A stretch of 64,000 nucleotides of DNA from Pisolithus tinctorius (taxonomy: Eukaryota; Basidiomycota; Agaricomycetes; Boletales; Pisolithaceae): positions 4,650,001 through 4,714,000 of the forward strand of contig JANFAH010000001.1 of assembly GCA_024663395.1 (NCBI GenBank), written 5' to 3'. Numbering within the stretch: the stretch's first letter is position 1; every line of letters begins with the position of its first letter. The translations under genes and the position numbers were made by a program. Shown here in pieces: positions 31,346-43,036 of the stretch. The notes beneath the pieces were generated by a model, which saw only the letters and a list, made by a program, of their open reading frames with translations, had not been told where the DNA came from and did not search any database.

Positions 31346-32905
31346 ACAATGACAACAACAAAGGGGTTACACCTTCCTCAGTCCATGTTTGTCAGACTCA
31401 TCGATACAAACCTTACCCAGAAGGTTGCATCCTCCTCCATGAACAACCCCATGGTTCAAATGGCACTTCATGCCATAGAAAACATTGATATGCCACTTCC
31501 ATTCAAATCTCACCTCTCTGATTGGAGGTATGACAATGGAGTTCTACTCTACAGGGATTAGGTTTACATCCTGGATGACTCCTCCCTCCAACAGACCATT
31601 ATGTCCAACCACCATGATCACCCCTCTGCTGGACACCCTGGTGTTCTAAAAACCTGTCAACTCATCTCCTCTGAGTTTTGGTGGCCTGGACTAGTGTCCT
31701 TCATTTGCAGATATGTGGAAGGCTGTGCTACTTGCCAGCAGAATAAGACCAACACACACCCAACAACACCACCCCTAATGCCCATCCCTTCAACCTCAAC
31801 CCGTCCCTTTCAACAGATCTCCTGCGATCTGGTTACAGATCTTCCTCTTTCCAGAGGCTATGATTCCCTTTTGGTCGTGGTAGACCATGGGCTTATGAAG
31901 GGGGTAATTTTAACACCCACAAAGAAGACCGTGTCCACTGCTGATATTGCAGTGCTCTTTTTCAAAAAAGTCTACTCCTGCTTCGGGTTGTATGACAAAA
32001 TTATATCAGATCGAGGCCCTCAGTTCACCTCTGCATTTGCTAAAGAACTTGCCTCCCTTCTGGGATATTTCCTTGCTCTCTCAATGGCGTACCATCCTCA
32101 GACCAATGGAGAAGCAGAACGTGTCAACCAAGAGGTCGAAACATACCTCAGAATCTTCTGCCAGAATGACCCTGCCTTGTGGGTGGACAACCTCCCAATG
32201 GCTGAATTCACACACAATCACCAACCCCATTCTGTCACCCACCAATCGCCATTTTACCTCATGTATGGCTATGAACCAAAACCCCTTCTGTCCCTTATCA
32301 TGGAAACCCACCTTCCCACCACTGAGTCTAGACTCGAGGAACTCCAAAAGGCCAGAGAAGAAGCCCTTGCAGCCCATGATCTGGCTAGAAATGTCATGAA
32401 GAACTGCCTGTTGCGACCCTTCACCCTGTTCCAAAAAGGGGACAAGGTCTGGCTAGAAGCAAGAAACTTGAAATGCTCCTACAAAAACAGAAAGATTGCT
32501 CCTAAACAAGAAGGACCCTTTACCATCTCTGATGTCCTATCTCTGATCATGTACTGCCATGTAATTCCCACATGATGGAAGATCCACAATGTCTTCCATG
32601 CTTCCCTCCTATTGCCCTATCACAAAAACGATGTCCATGGACTGAACTTCCCAGCTCCACCACCTGACCTGATCAATGAGGAAGAAGAATACAAAGTCGA
32701 GGCAATAGTCGGCCATAAAAGGTCTGGCTGTGGCCACACCTTTTTAATCAAATGGAAGGGTTACCCTTCTTCTGAGAACTTGTGGCAGAAAGAGAGCACC
32801 TTGAACATGTGGATGATATACTCTCCACATATAAAAGATGCTTCCCAATGGACTTCCCTCATCAGAAACAACCCACTTGACATTCTTCTTGCATCATCAG
32901 AAACA
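31346..32905 (+). pseudogene. E4 integrase with chromodomain
   Basis: From about 31470 the sequence encodes the RNase H-integrase linker, then the zinc site (HHDHPSAGHPG...CATCQQNK), a catalytic triad D (SCDLVTDLP), D (ISDRGPQF), E (NGEAERVNQE), and a chromodomain (EYKVEAIVGHKR...FLIKWKGYPSSENLW, about 32687-32800). Stops at 31558-31560 (TAG) and 32573-32575 (TGA, fits CGA to TGA). The triad is intact but RT is lost. Confidence 0.85.
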
Positions 32906-32916
32906 TAACTCTAGAA

Positions 32917-33873
32917 ATGCCTCCTCATCACTACACCTATCCTCATGAACCCTCTCGTCACCACACCCCCTTTGCTCATCATCAACAACAGCCTGCTAGT
33001 GATCAGATGATCGCCTCTTACTGCCTGTTCATTGCCGACCCCACTGTCGTAGGCACTATTTACCACAAGGTTGATGAGAACTCTCCTCTCAACTTGGTAT
33101 ACCATGCCACTATCCAAGCCCTCCGACTTCAGGAGTTGTCTCATTATGTCAACCGACAAAATCCTCTGTTACCCCCTGCATGTACCATTTTGAATGAAAT
33201 CGCATATGAGCAAGTTCCATTGCTCCTTAGACTTTTTGACATCCTAGGAGGTGCTGACCTCATCTATAATGTCCCCCAATACCCTACATTGATTGCACCA
33301 CCCCCTCCTGGGTCTCAAAGGCCCTCGACCACAATCTCTCCCCTGGTTTCCTCCATGTCATCCTCCCCTCCAGTGTCATCACTGTCCTCCCACTCCTCCC
33401 ACTTGTCTTGGTCTCTTAGAAGAGCTGATAGACCTTGTGCCTGCTGCCTGTCTGGCCCCAACCCCCAACTGTGTGAGTCTCATGATTCCCCATCTGAAGT
33501 AGACCCTGAGACTGCCTTCAGCATCTCCAGAGCTGAACTCGACTACACTTTGAACATCATTGAGACCCTCGCCCAGCTGCCACCATCCCCCATGCTAAAT
33601 GCACTTGCAGAGGCTGATTGCCCTCTTACCCCCTCTGATCCACACTATCATCAGGCATGTTATGTTTGTCGACGACTAGGACACATTCGTGTCAACTGTG
33701 GGCTCTATGAATGCCCCCTCTGTCATGCCACTTGTCCAGGGCATACCCAGGCCCAATGTCCCTCTATATGCCCTCATCAACCTTTACAAGAAAGAATTGC
33801 CACCCCTGGTGTGGTAGATGACCATACCCTCATTGGGAGCGAGGATGATGACTTGTACGATAAGCATAGGTAG
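32917..33873 (+). CDS. E4 downstream ORF with zinc-knuckle-like motifs
   Basis: A 318-codon frame opening MPPHHYTYPHEPSRHH immediately after the chromodomain. The middle is Ser/Pro-rich; the C-terminal part has CYVCRRLGHIRVNC (C-x2-C-x4-H-x4-C) followed by CPLCHATCPGH...C, a second zinc-ribbon-like motif. A similar extra ORF follows pol in other Agaricomycete gypsy elements as I remember them. Likely nucleic-acid binding; role unknown. It is uninterrupted although gag, protease and RT of E4 are broken. Confidence 0.6.
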   Translation: MPPHHYTYPHEPSRHHTPFAHHQQQPASDQMIASYCLFIADPTVVGTIYHKVDENSPLNLVYHATIQALRLQELSHYVNRQNPLLPPACTILNEIAYEQVPLLLRLFDILGGADLIYNVPQYPTLIAPPPPGSQRPSTTISPLVSSMSSSPPVSSLSSHSSHLSWSLRRADRPCACCLSGPNPQLCESHDSPSEVDPETAFSISRAELDYTLNIIETLAQLPPSPMLNALAEADCPLTPSDPHYHQACYVCRRLGHIRVNCGLYECPLCHATCPGHTQAQCPSICPHQPLQERIATPGVVDDHTLIGSEDDDLYDKHR

Positions 33874-33876
33874 GTG

Positions 33877-36500
33877 GCTGGGAGAGCAATGTTCATATGA
33901 TATTTACATGAGTTCAATGACAAAATGAGCACAGATGACAAATTCAAAGACAAAGAGGTGAAGAGACTCAGGAGATAATCTAAGAATGGGTGACTTAGAT
34001 TATGTGATCTCTATGAATTCAGCCATGTTCACCTGAGCTTGTATTACCATTTGACAGTCATTGGCGCAAGGATACACTAACAAACAAAGAGACTAAAAAA
34101 CCATTAACAAACCAACAACACCATCAGAGCTACAGTGTTATGAGGTCTTCCAAATTGCCCTGGATGTTGTAAATATTCTGTTCTGCAGGGTTTCCACTTT
34201 GTTTTGCCTACAAAATCTGATGGGTTTCTTTGTGCTTTTTCAACTCTGGTCCACCTTTCAGCATTTGTGTTTCCAACCTGACTGTTTTCCAGGCTTTGAG
34301 CTTTGAGCTTCTTACCTCTAGGTGAGCATTTTACAGCAGTTCTGCTTTATCATGATGATGCCATTTTTGAGTTCTCATAGGTTCATCCTATGGTATCTCT
34401 CTGCAATCGAGTGGCATAGCAGTTCAAATATTGGTCTCTCAGAGAGTCAGTCCCACAGCTCTTGCTGCCTTCTCCACATCATAGACTCAATTTCCCATGA
34501 AGGAACCACACCCTTCCATGTCATATTGGCTTTGATTTAGGTGGAATTCTTGGACACCTTATTGGCCCTCCCTCAGGTCATGCACTGATGTGAGTTCCTC
34601 AGATTGTTGGGATTTTGTATAGGCAGTGGCCATGTTAACATGTGTGGAAGGTTGTACCAATGCAATGTATATGCTTTCCCACCCAATTGACCTCCATGCG
34701 AAAGACCCACTTTGCAGATCCCATTAATGTATGCGAGGTAAGTGACAGCAGCTTCGATGTGATTGCTTTGGTTGACTGTACTGGCATTCTTGCTCTGCAG
34801 GCAGTTCTGATTATGCACAACAATTTCCCATCAATTATTTCACCCCAGCATAGAGAGGCCCTGAAATCTGAGGTCATTCCAGCTTTCACTAGTGCTCTGT
34901 GCTCTTCAACAGCCATTGTATCAGAGTCTTCTGGGGAAATGGGCAAAACTGTGCCTGAAAGTCACTCTGACTCCCCTCCTTTAAGTCCCTTGAGCTCCTG
35001 TGGGGAGATGGATAGAAGACCTGCAAGTTGTCTGAACTCTCCTACTCTGAATTCATTGAGCTCTTCTGGGGAGGCTGATAGAACTGGGCATCCAAGTCTC
35101 TTGGATACAACTATGCTGAACTCATCAAATGTATCCTCTGTTCCCACCAGTGACACTGAAACTAACCAAGGGCACAATATAGACAGTTTTGCTGCACAGG
35201 TACCCACTATGGATGCTGGGTGCACCCCTCTCACAGCCAGGGTTGCTCTGACTGAGAGTTCACTGCCCACATCCACAATAACTGGTGGAACTGTATCTGC
35301 AATGCTTCCATCTGGCACAGCTCTGATGCTGCCTGAATCAGTCTGTTACAAGAATGTCCATGAAAATCCACAGTGTCAATCATCACTTTACACTGTTCCT
35401 GTTGACTGGAAATTGGCTGCTTGCAGGCCCTGATCCTGCAATGCTGGCAAATTCTGGAGATCTGTACCTGCACCAGCACCACTTGAACACCCAGATTTGG
35501 GTGAAGGAGACTAGTGGCTAGGTCATTGGTTGGTTTGTGCACCCACACCCTTTCTCGGTCAACCATCAATTGCATGTAGTCTCCCCTAATCAACTCCATT
35601 GGGTTCACAAGAAGACATTAGTAATGTACAAAGGCCAGGATAAGAGACATTTTCCAACAACCTAAAGTTGTACCATGTATATGTATTGATGAACATGTAC
35701 ATATGGCCATACTGGCACTATATTAATGGTGATGGACCTCTTTGTTTTGTCAGGATTTGTTTGCAAATCTGTGTTGGCATGAAATCCATGGAAGTTTGGT
35801 CTCCTTACCTGCACACTCTGTTCCAACAGTTCTAACAGTACTTCTGTCAACTGACATGGTGCTGAAATTGCAGCTGTGCACTTGCATATCAGCAGGCTGC
35901 AGCAAGATGACCAACTGCAATCCTTTTACAGGGCAAGCAGTCACTGGATTCTATGTGGCACCCTCTGTATACAAGACTCATGGCAGGAATGATAAGCAGC
36001 TCAGTCTTTTGGGTGCCACCCCATCCTGCCATAGTGAAGTCAAAGGTGAGGGACTCAACAAGGGAACAACAAGAGGAACAGATTTTAGCAGAGACACTAC
36101 TCCACACTGGGCCTATGGATGCATTGATTTCTGCTCCTCATAATGACAGTGCATTTGGCTTTGAATTGAAATCAATCATACTGATGATAAATTGACAGCT
36201 CTCCACATGCACAAGCCTCCTGGTGCACAGAGAGATCAAACTGTGCTCAGCAACAGTGACAAGCTTACTGGTACACTTGCTGCTGAGTGTATACCCTCAT
36301 CCTTATGTGCACCATAGACTGTGCAATGGAGTTGGGGGCCCTCGACTTGCAGGGTGTTATATCTAATCAAAACTCCTTGAAGATTTCGAAGTCACACACA
36401 ATTCTTGATTGCTTGGAAAAATGACTATCTCTCTTCAAAAAGGACTTCCAGTATCCTGACCTGACCTTTCCCAAGGATCCCAGCTCAGTTATGGACCCCC
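33877..36500. other. Long stretch without recognisable gene
   Basis: CpG-poor. A 264-codon frame at 34642-35433 has Ser/Thr-rich repeats (SPPLSPLSSCGEMDR, SPTLNSLSSSGEADR: two copies of a ~22-aa unit) and an apparent intron at 34738-34800 (GTAAGT...CTGCAG). A second frame at 35742-36143 is of low complexity. I recognise neither; transposon origin is possible given what follows. Confidence 0.4.
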
Positions 36501-36971
36501 CTCCCCAGCTTGCATTTACCAGTTGGCAATGGTCTTCCAACATGGAGTTTCTCACCCGTCAAAGACGAGATCATTATATTGGTATCTGATGCAGATATCA
36601 TTCAAACCTATGGTGATCAAGAGCTAGAGGAAAGAAGGACCAGTCTCATCACTAAGCTGTCAGATCAGCAAGCATTTCTTGATGGCATTATAGCTGAGCA
36701 GTGGCAATGGCAAAAGGTCAAAAATGGATTGATACCCACTGGAGATCAGCTGCATATCATTCAAACAGGTGTTGCAAATTTCTGGGCTGCTCTTCACTTT
36801 GTTTCACAGTGCTTTCTCCCAGATCCCCATTTCCAGTCCCATATAAGTCAGTTTCCCATGCTGTTCATCAACACTCTAATCATTGTGGCTGTCATGTTCA
36901 TGTTGATGGATGTCTCCCAGCAAGGTGCCAACTTTCTTCTGTGCGCTCTGCAAGCATCTTTTACTTCCTGA
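36501..36971 (+). pseudogene. KDZ-transposase-associated protein fragment (tentative)
   Basis: The frame reads ERRTSLITKLSDQQAFLDGIIAEQWQWQKV...ANFWAALHFVSQCFLPDPHF...QFPMLFINTLIIVAVMFML. I recall this string pattern from large Agaricomycete proteins linked to Kyakuja-Dileera-Zisupton (KDZ) transposons. No catalytic residues are present, and the frame stops at 36969-36971. Family assignment is by memory and uncertain. Confidence 0.4.
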
Positions 36972-37000
36972 AGGAGACTCAGCTGTTCATGTTACCCACT

Positions 37001-38010
37001 GGTGAGTTTGAGGCTTGTGTCTCCCCTAGATGTTAATCAAGTTTCTCTTTGCTTTCTCAAACTTCCTGATCAACACTACATTCTCTCCATCAACTGTTAA
37101 GGCCAACATTTCTCCTTGGCTGCCCCCATCTCCACCATCTCCTTCTGAAACAAGACTCTGTTCACTTTGCCCATTGGTGAGTTCAAGGTTTGCATCTCCC
37201 TTCCTTGGCTGATCTCCAATTGTCTTTGTATAGGGATGCTAATCAGGATTCTCTTGCTCACTTTCTTACTATCCTGGTTAATGCAGCATTCTCTCTGTCA
37301 TCTATTAAGGCCAATGGTTTTCCGTGGCTACCCCCAGCTCCACCTTCTCCTTCTGAGACAAGACTCCATTCACTTTGCCCACTGGTGAGTTCAAGGCTTG
37401 CATCTCCCCCTTCCTTCACTGATCTCCAATTGTTTTTGTATAGGGATGCTAATCAGGATTCTCTTGCTCGCTTTCTTACTTTCCTGGCTAATGCAGCATT
37501 CTCTCCATTATCTGTTAAGACTGATGGTTTGTCATAGCTACCCCCAGTTCCATCTTCTCCTTCCAATACTAGAGCCTTTTCAATTTGCCCTCCAGTGAGT
37601 TCAAGGCTTGCATCTCCCTTCCTTTGCTGATCTCCAACTGTCTTTGAGTGGAGATGCTAATCAGGTTTCTCATGTTTGCTTTCTGACTTTCATGGGCAAC
37701 AGTACATTCTCTTTGACATCCATTATGCCAGGGGAACATTTGGTGCATCCCCTAACAAGTGCCATGGGCTTGGTGCCCTTGGCAGCTCTCAAAGGCTTGG
37801 AGCCTTCAAAAGTCATCTTGGTATGGATATACCCTAAACTCTACCTTTTTGTTTCCCAAGGATATTCTGTTCATTTTACAAGCTGGTGAGTTTGAGGCTT
37901 GCTTGTTTCCTCAGTTCTTGATCCCTGATTACTCCTGTGTAGGGATGCTAATTAAGTCTTCCCACACCCTTCCCAGTGTTGTCTCCACTTCCATCATGGT
38001 GAGCTGCAAA
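37001..38010 (+). repeat. Tandem exon-intron repeat, five units
   Basis: Units begin at GGTGAGTTYRAGGYTTG-like 5' splice sites at 37001, 37176, 37384, 37594 and 37885. Units 2-4 are about 210 bp and contain an intron-like part of about 65 nt (GTGAGTTC...TTGTATAG) followed by an exon starting GGATGCTAATCAGG and encoding DANQDSLA.FLT.L.NAAFS...FPWLPP.PPSPSETR. Units 1 and 5 are diverged and of different length. The unit carries its own splice sites, so the array looks like a duplicated intron-exon pair. The protein is not recognised. Confidence 0.6.
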
Positions 38011-38245
38011 GGAGTAAGTGTTTAGTCTTTGCATCTATTCCATTAGTTATATTCTTTACCTGGGGTGTACAATGATCTGTTTAACGAGAGTGCAATTACA
38101 ACATTCCTACAGACCATGCATGCAGGATTCACTGAGGTGGATCCTACATGTTATTCCATGGCTGCTAACAAATGGGGAAGAAGAACCTTCTGTTGGAGAT
38201 CCACCTATCAACTGACAATATTGTCTGTGTTTCTCTCCCTCTCCC

Positions 38246-38535
38246 TGTTCACTTTAGGTGCCAGTGCACCTCCCTGTCCATTTCTCTATTTGTTGCATTG
38301 CTATCTAATCCTACAGACTGGTATTGGACACTTAGCTTCGCTTTAAGTGTCCTTGATTTGTTTCTGTTTATTGTTTATCTTTGTTTATCATTTTTGCGCA
38401 CTTACAGCTGTGTGCCCAGTGAAATTTTCCTTCAGTCTCTTACACTGGGCACCAGGTATGTGATCTGTAGTATTTTGCTCAATCTTAGTCTCTTACACTG
38501 GGCACCAGTGGCCTGAAGTTGTGGTTATTTGAACA
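38246..38535 (+). mobile_element. Copia-family solo LTR S1
   Basis: TGTTCACTTTAGG...TTTGAACA, 290 bp, flanked by CTCCC on both sides (38241-38245, 38536-38540). Confidence 0.9.
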
Positions 38536-38540
38536 CTCCC

Positions 38541-39423
38541 TTCCATTCCTCATCTCACTATGTGCCAGCCACCCTCACTTGATAATGGGCGAAGCATAAG
38601 GGCCATCAACCTAAGTGCATGATTTTCTAACCACTGTCTGATAGCTAACATTCAAGGGTTATGCAGGTGCATTAATCACAATTGTTTCACATCTTGAACT
38701 GAGCACAGTCAATGCTGCAACCCTTGCTGACATCTTACTTTTGAGATCCCAGTGTGAAGGTGGGCAATTTTCCGAGACTTTTTTCCTTGGCAGTAATCAT
38801 CTGCCACAGCACCATCATTTCCATTGAGTTTGGCTCCCTCAACATCATCATCCTGTCAGGAAGATACTGTTGCCATCCCTTTCCTCCCCTTTTCCCCCAT
38901 CAGTGTAGAGGTCCCCACTCCCCCCATATCAATACATCTAATGTCTGCTGACACCCCTGACTCCACCACTGTTCTTGTCCACAGACATCCAGACATGGAA
39001 CCAATAGATCAATCCCTAGCAGACAAGTGTTGGCATACTTCAACTGGAGTATTGTTCACAGTGACCCTGTAAACATACCTGCTTTGTATAAAGTTTTGCT
39101 GTTTATATTTTATATTTATTTTGGCTCAAGTGTAACCAATAACCTGACTACTAACAGATTTTCCACCTGGTGCAGATAAGTGGAGGTGTCACAAATACAA
39201 AGGTTTCAAGATCAGGATCTTTTGATCATGTATGTGTTATTACTGACCTGCATCCATTCTTGCCTTGACCATTTGGTGGAGTTGAGGGCTTGGCACCCTT
39301 GAGGGTTTGGAGCCTTCAAAGGTTCTTGTTGATTGCATCTATGAGACCCTCATGAACAGAGTCATGGCATCAGTCAAGCCATTCCATTCACCATCATCAC
39401 ATGTGTATCATATTACTAAGTGG
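38541..39423. other. Gap without recognisable gene
   Basis: A short Ser/Pro-rich frame (38824-39072) only. No domain, no repeat identified. It is the left flank of the copia locus. Confidence 0.4.
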
Positions 39424-39710
39424 TGTTCACGTTAGGTGCCTGTGCACCTCCATTCCATTTCCTTTCTTTGTTACATTACTATCTAACCCTACAGACTTCT
39501 ATTGAACACTATACTTCGCTCTAAGTGTCCTTGCTTTGTGATTGTTTATTGTTTTCCTTTGTTTATCATTTTTGTGCACTTACAGCTGTGTGCCCAGTGT
39601 TATTTTCTTCAGTCTCTTACACTGGGCACAAGGCATGTCTCCTGTAGTATTTACTTCAATATCAGTCTCTTACACTGGGCACAAGGCCTACGTTGTGGGA
39701 TATTTGAACA
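39424..39710 (+). repeat. Copia copy A 5' LTR
   Basis: TGTTCACGTTAGG...TTTGAACA, followed at once by the primer site. Contains the inverted pair GTGCCCAGTG / CACTGGGCAC and a duplicated AGTCTCTTACACTGGGCAC. Confidence 0.9.
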
Positions 39711-39730
39711 GGTTATGAGCCCCGCGCTCT
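39711..39730 (+). other. Copia primer binding site: half initiator tRNA-Met
   Basis: GGTTATGAGCCCCGCGCTCT is complementary to the anticodon stem-loop of initiator tRNA-Met (contains GGGCTCATAACC around the CAT anticodon), not to a tRNA 3' end. Half-tRNA priming of this kind is known for Drosophila copia and yeast Ty5. Confidence 0.8.
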
Positions 39731-39892
39731 AGGAATTCCCAGACAGGTCATACAACACGTCATCCACCTCTGCGCAAATTTTCAACCTGCCAAACCCACT
39801 CCCTCATCCTCTATTGCGACTTTCTCGCCTCCCAGCTTCGAGACTCACCCCATCCATTCCCTGCTCCTCTTCTACTCTCACAAATCGTCCCA

Positions 39893-40617
39893 ATGGCCGA
39901 GGACCACTCCCACTCGTCGCTCTCTGTGACCAAACTCACCTCCTCCAACTATAACACCTGGAAAGGCGAAATGAAGGCTTTTCTGCGCACCAAAGGCCTG
40001 TGGACTATTGTCAGTGGCACTGAAAAGCGCCCTGATGAGTCCAAAACCGAAGCTAGAGCCAAATGGGACCTCAGAGCAGACAAAGCGGCAGGAGAACTCT
40101 ACCTGGCCCTCTCTAGCAAGCAGAGGACGCATGTGGACGCTGTACAGGATGATCCTGTGAAGATATGGTCCACTCTAGCCTCCATCCATCTCCAGCAATG
40201 CCCTGGAGCTTGTTTTAATGCTTGGGATGATTTCTGTTCGATCAGAACGCAGCCAGATGAGTCCTTAAGCTCCCTAATCGCTAGAATCGAAGACTCCATG
40301 TCTAAGATTCAAGAATTGCGCCCTCAGAATGCATCTTCACCTTACTCCATCCAGGATATGGACAATGAGCTTGTCTGTATGGCTATGGTGTGCTCCCTAG
40401 GCGAAGATTACTCTCACTTTGCCTCTTCCCTTCTCCTGTTCCAATCCCTGGACAAAGAAAAACTCAAAGAAGCGTTCCTGGCCGAAGAATCGCAGCGAAA
40501 GCGTCGCCCTGAGTCAGGGACATCGGAGACCGCGTTATACACCTCCTCCACAAATTGCAAGTGCCCAACTGCGTCGCCTTGCGCATTGTGTGATTATCCA
40601 GGGCACTGTATCCACAA
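39893..40617 (+). pseudogene. Copia copy A gag
   Basis: ATG 39893, MAEDHSHSSLSVTKLTSSNYNTWKGEMKAFLR is the UBN2-type copia gag start (L...NY..W...M...L). Continues to CPTASPCALCDYPGHCIHN at the point where solo LTR S2 splits the CCHC knuckle (C-x2-C-x4-H-x4-C, last Cys beyond 40858). Frame open up to the insertion. Confidence 0.9.
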
Positions 40618-40853
40618 TGTTCACTTTAGGTGCCTGTGCACCTCCATTCCATTTCCTTTCTTTGTTACATTACTATCTAACCCTACAGACTTCTATTGAA
40701 CACTATACTTCGCTTTAAGTGTCCTTGCTTTGTGATTGTTTATTGTTTTCCTTTGTTTATCATTTTTGTGCACTTACAGCTGTGTGCCCAGTGAAATTTT
40801 CTTCAGTCTCTTACACTGGGCACCAGAGGTTTCCAGTTGTGATTATTTGAACA
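40618..40853 (+). mobile_element. Copia-family solo LTR S2
   Basis: 236 bp, short LTR class, inserted in the gag zinc knuckle of copy A; CACAA duplicated (40613-40617, 40854-40858). Confidence 0.92.
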
Positions 40854-42476
40854 CACAAGTGTGTAAATATGGAGAGATCAAAGGCTGTCTATCGCTCTAG
40901 GAAGAATAAGAAGGAAAAGAAGAGTACCACCACCGCAAATCAGGCTTCTACCTCGTCTGCTTCCTCCCCAGCAACTGGGACAGCACCAACAACTCCCTCT
41001 TCAAACCAGAGCGCTGCCAATGCGGAAGAATTCGCAGGAAATGCAAGTCTTCGCTTCTCTGACCCCTCCTCCCCTCTCTGCCCTCTCCAACTTGATGCTG
41101 ATGTCCATTGGATCGCAGACTCGGGGGCCACTGCTCATATGACGCCCCACCGCCATTGGCTGCAAAATTACAGCCCAAAGTGTGTTCCCATCAAGCTAGC
41201 AGACAACAAAATCGTCTATTCAGCTGGGATTGGGTCAGTAGTCTTTGAACCTGTGGTGGGAGGTCAAAAGCGTCGCCCTATCGAATTTAGCAATGTCCTT
41301 CATGTCCCTGCACTTCGCAATAATCAATTATCTGTGTTATTTCCTTGTCGCACCCAGGGCTTCACTATGAGCATCAACTCTGCGCAAATGGCCTTTAGAC
41401 GTCGCCTGCGACACCCCCTCTTCATTGCACGAATTTCAGACAACAACTCGGCCTTGCTGGAGGGTGAGACTGTTCCCCTGACAGAGTATGCATCTGCAGC
41501 TGTGACTCTACCCCTGGATTTCGACCTATGGCACAGGAGACTTGCTCACCACCATCTGGGTGGTGTGAAGTCACTTCAGGAGCGAAACCTAGTGACAGGA
41601 ATGACCCTAGACTCGAAAGCTATGCCTGATCCTATCTGTGAGCCTTGTTTGGCTGGCAAGATGCACTCAAACCCCTTCCCTACCTCGTCCTGGCGCGCTT
41701 CATGGCCCCTAGAACTCGTCCACAGTGATGTACACCATGTGGGCCATCCCTCCTTCTCTGGCTACAAGTATTGGGTCACTTTCATCGATGATTTCTCTCG
41801 CTTTCGCTTCATTTTGCCACTAAAAGCGAAGTCAGATGTCTTTGAGGCCTTCAAAACCTTCAAAGCCTTTGCTGAGAACCAGACAGAGCGAAAAATCAAG
41901 ATTTTGCGCGATGACAAAGGAGGGGAGTACATGAGCAAGGCCTTCTCTGACTTTACCACCCAGTGCGGTATCCTGCACCAGCACACAGTCAGAAACCGAC
42001 CCCAGTAGAATGGAGTTGCAGAGCGAGCCAACAGGCTACTTGCTGAGCGAAATACAGCGATGTTGGACGAGTCTGGGCTGCCTAAGGCCTTCTGGGGCGA
42101 GTGCCTAGCCTCCCTGGTCCATGTTTGGAACAGATGTCCCACTGAAGCGTTCCAGAATGCGACCCCTTATGAGCTCTGGCATGGGAGGAAGCCAGATGTG
42201 TCCCACCTTCGAGTTTGGGGCTGTACAGCCTATGAACACATCCAGAAGGAACAAGAGGCGACCTCTAGACCCCCACATGGAGAAATGTGTCTTTATTGGC
42301 TACCCTGAAGGCTACAAAAGCTGGAAATTCTACAATCCGACCACAAAGCGCACAGTAATCTCAGAAAGGGCTGATTTCGACGAAAGGTACTTCCCCATGT
42401 CCCCTTGCCCTACCAGCCCTTCTCCAGACATTCCTGGACTTCCAAATTTACCCATACCTTCACCAACACCGCTTTT
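40854..42476 (+). pseudogene. Copia copy A gag end, protease and integrase
   Basis: After S2 the frame resumes with the last knuckle Cys, then protease (WIADSGATAHM, 41112), integrase zinc site (LWHRRLAHHHLGG...ICEPCLAGK) and catalytic D (HSDVHH), D (DDKGGEY) and E (NGVAERANR). TAG at 42006-42008 replaces Gln before the E; a frameshift lies near 42250. The frame then runs into a tRNA-derived element at 42477. RT follows in pieces after 43037. Confidence 0.92.
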
Positions 42477-42672
42477 TGTTGCGAGTGTAGTACTCCAGCA
42501 CTCAGCAACGCTAGTCCCTACTAGCACTTGGTGGTTAAACCACACCAAGTAAGCCAAGATACCTTGACCAAGTAAGCCAAGATACCTTGACCAAATAGCT
42601 CAGTGGTTAGAGCACCCGGTCGAAACCTGGGAGGTCCAGGGTTCAATCCCCTGTCTGGTCGCATTGATTGCA
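42477..42672 (+). mobile_element. tRNA-derived short element, copy 1
   Basis: Starts TGTTGCGAGTG, ends GATTGCA. The 3' part carries an intact-looking tRNA cloverleaf (acceptor GACCAAA, box A TAGCTCAGTGG, box B GGTTCAATCC). A 23-bp segment just before the tRNA part is duplicated in tandem, making this copy longer than copy 3. Flanks CCGCTTTT and ACCCTTTT may be a worn 8-bp duplication. Confidence 0.8.
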
Positions 42673-42749
42673 ACCCTTTTAACACCCTCATCAACTCCTA
42701 ATCATCAGTACTACCACTTGAGTGCAGACCTGGACTCTGACAGTGAATC

Positions 42750-43036
42750 TGTTTAAATAACCCAATCTGAAGGCCTTGTGCCCAGTGTAAGAGACTAATA
42801 TTGAGGGAAATACTACAGACAACATACCTTGTGCCCAGTGTAAGAGACTGAAGAAAACTTCACTGGGCACAGAGCAGTAAGTGCGCAAAAATGATAAACA
42901 AATGTAAATAATAAACAAAAGCAAACCAGGGACACTTAGAGCGAAGACAAGTGTCCTCTAGAAGTCTGTAGAGTGAGAAAAGAACATAATAAAGTATAAC
43001 ATGCGAAATGAGGTGCACAGGCACCACATATGAACA
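42750..43036 (-). mobile_element. Copia-family solo LTR S3 (antisense)
   Basis: 287 bp, TGTTTAAATAACCC...CATATGAACA on the plus strand, flanked by GAATC (42745-42749, 43037-43041). Lies in the integrase-RT spacer of copy A. Confidence 0.92.

Noticed and set aside
34642..35433. Ser/Thr-rich frame as a real secreted or cell-wall protein
   Set aside because: No signal peptide, an apparent intron in the frame, and no recognisable domain; left as unrecognised.
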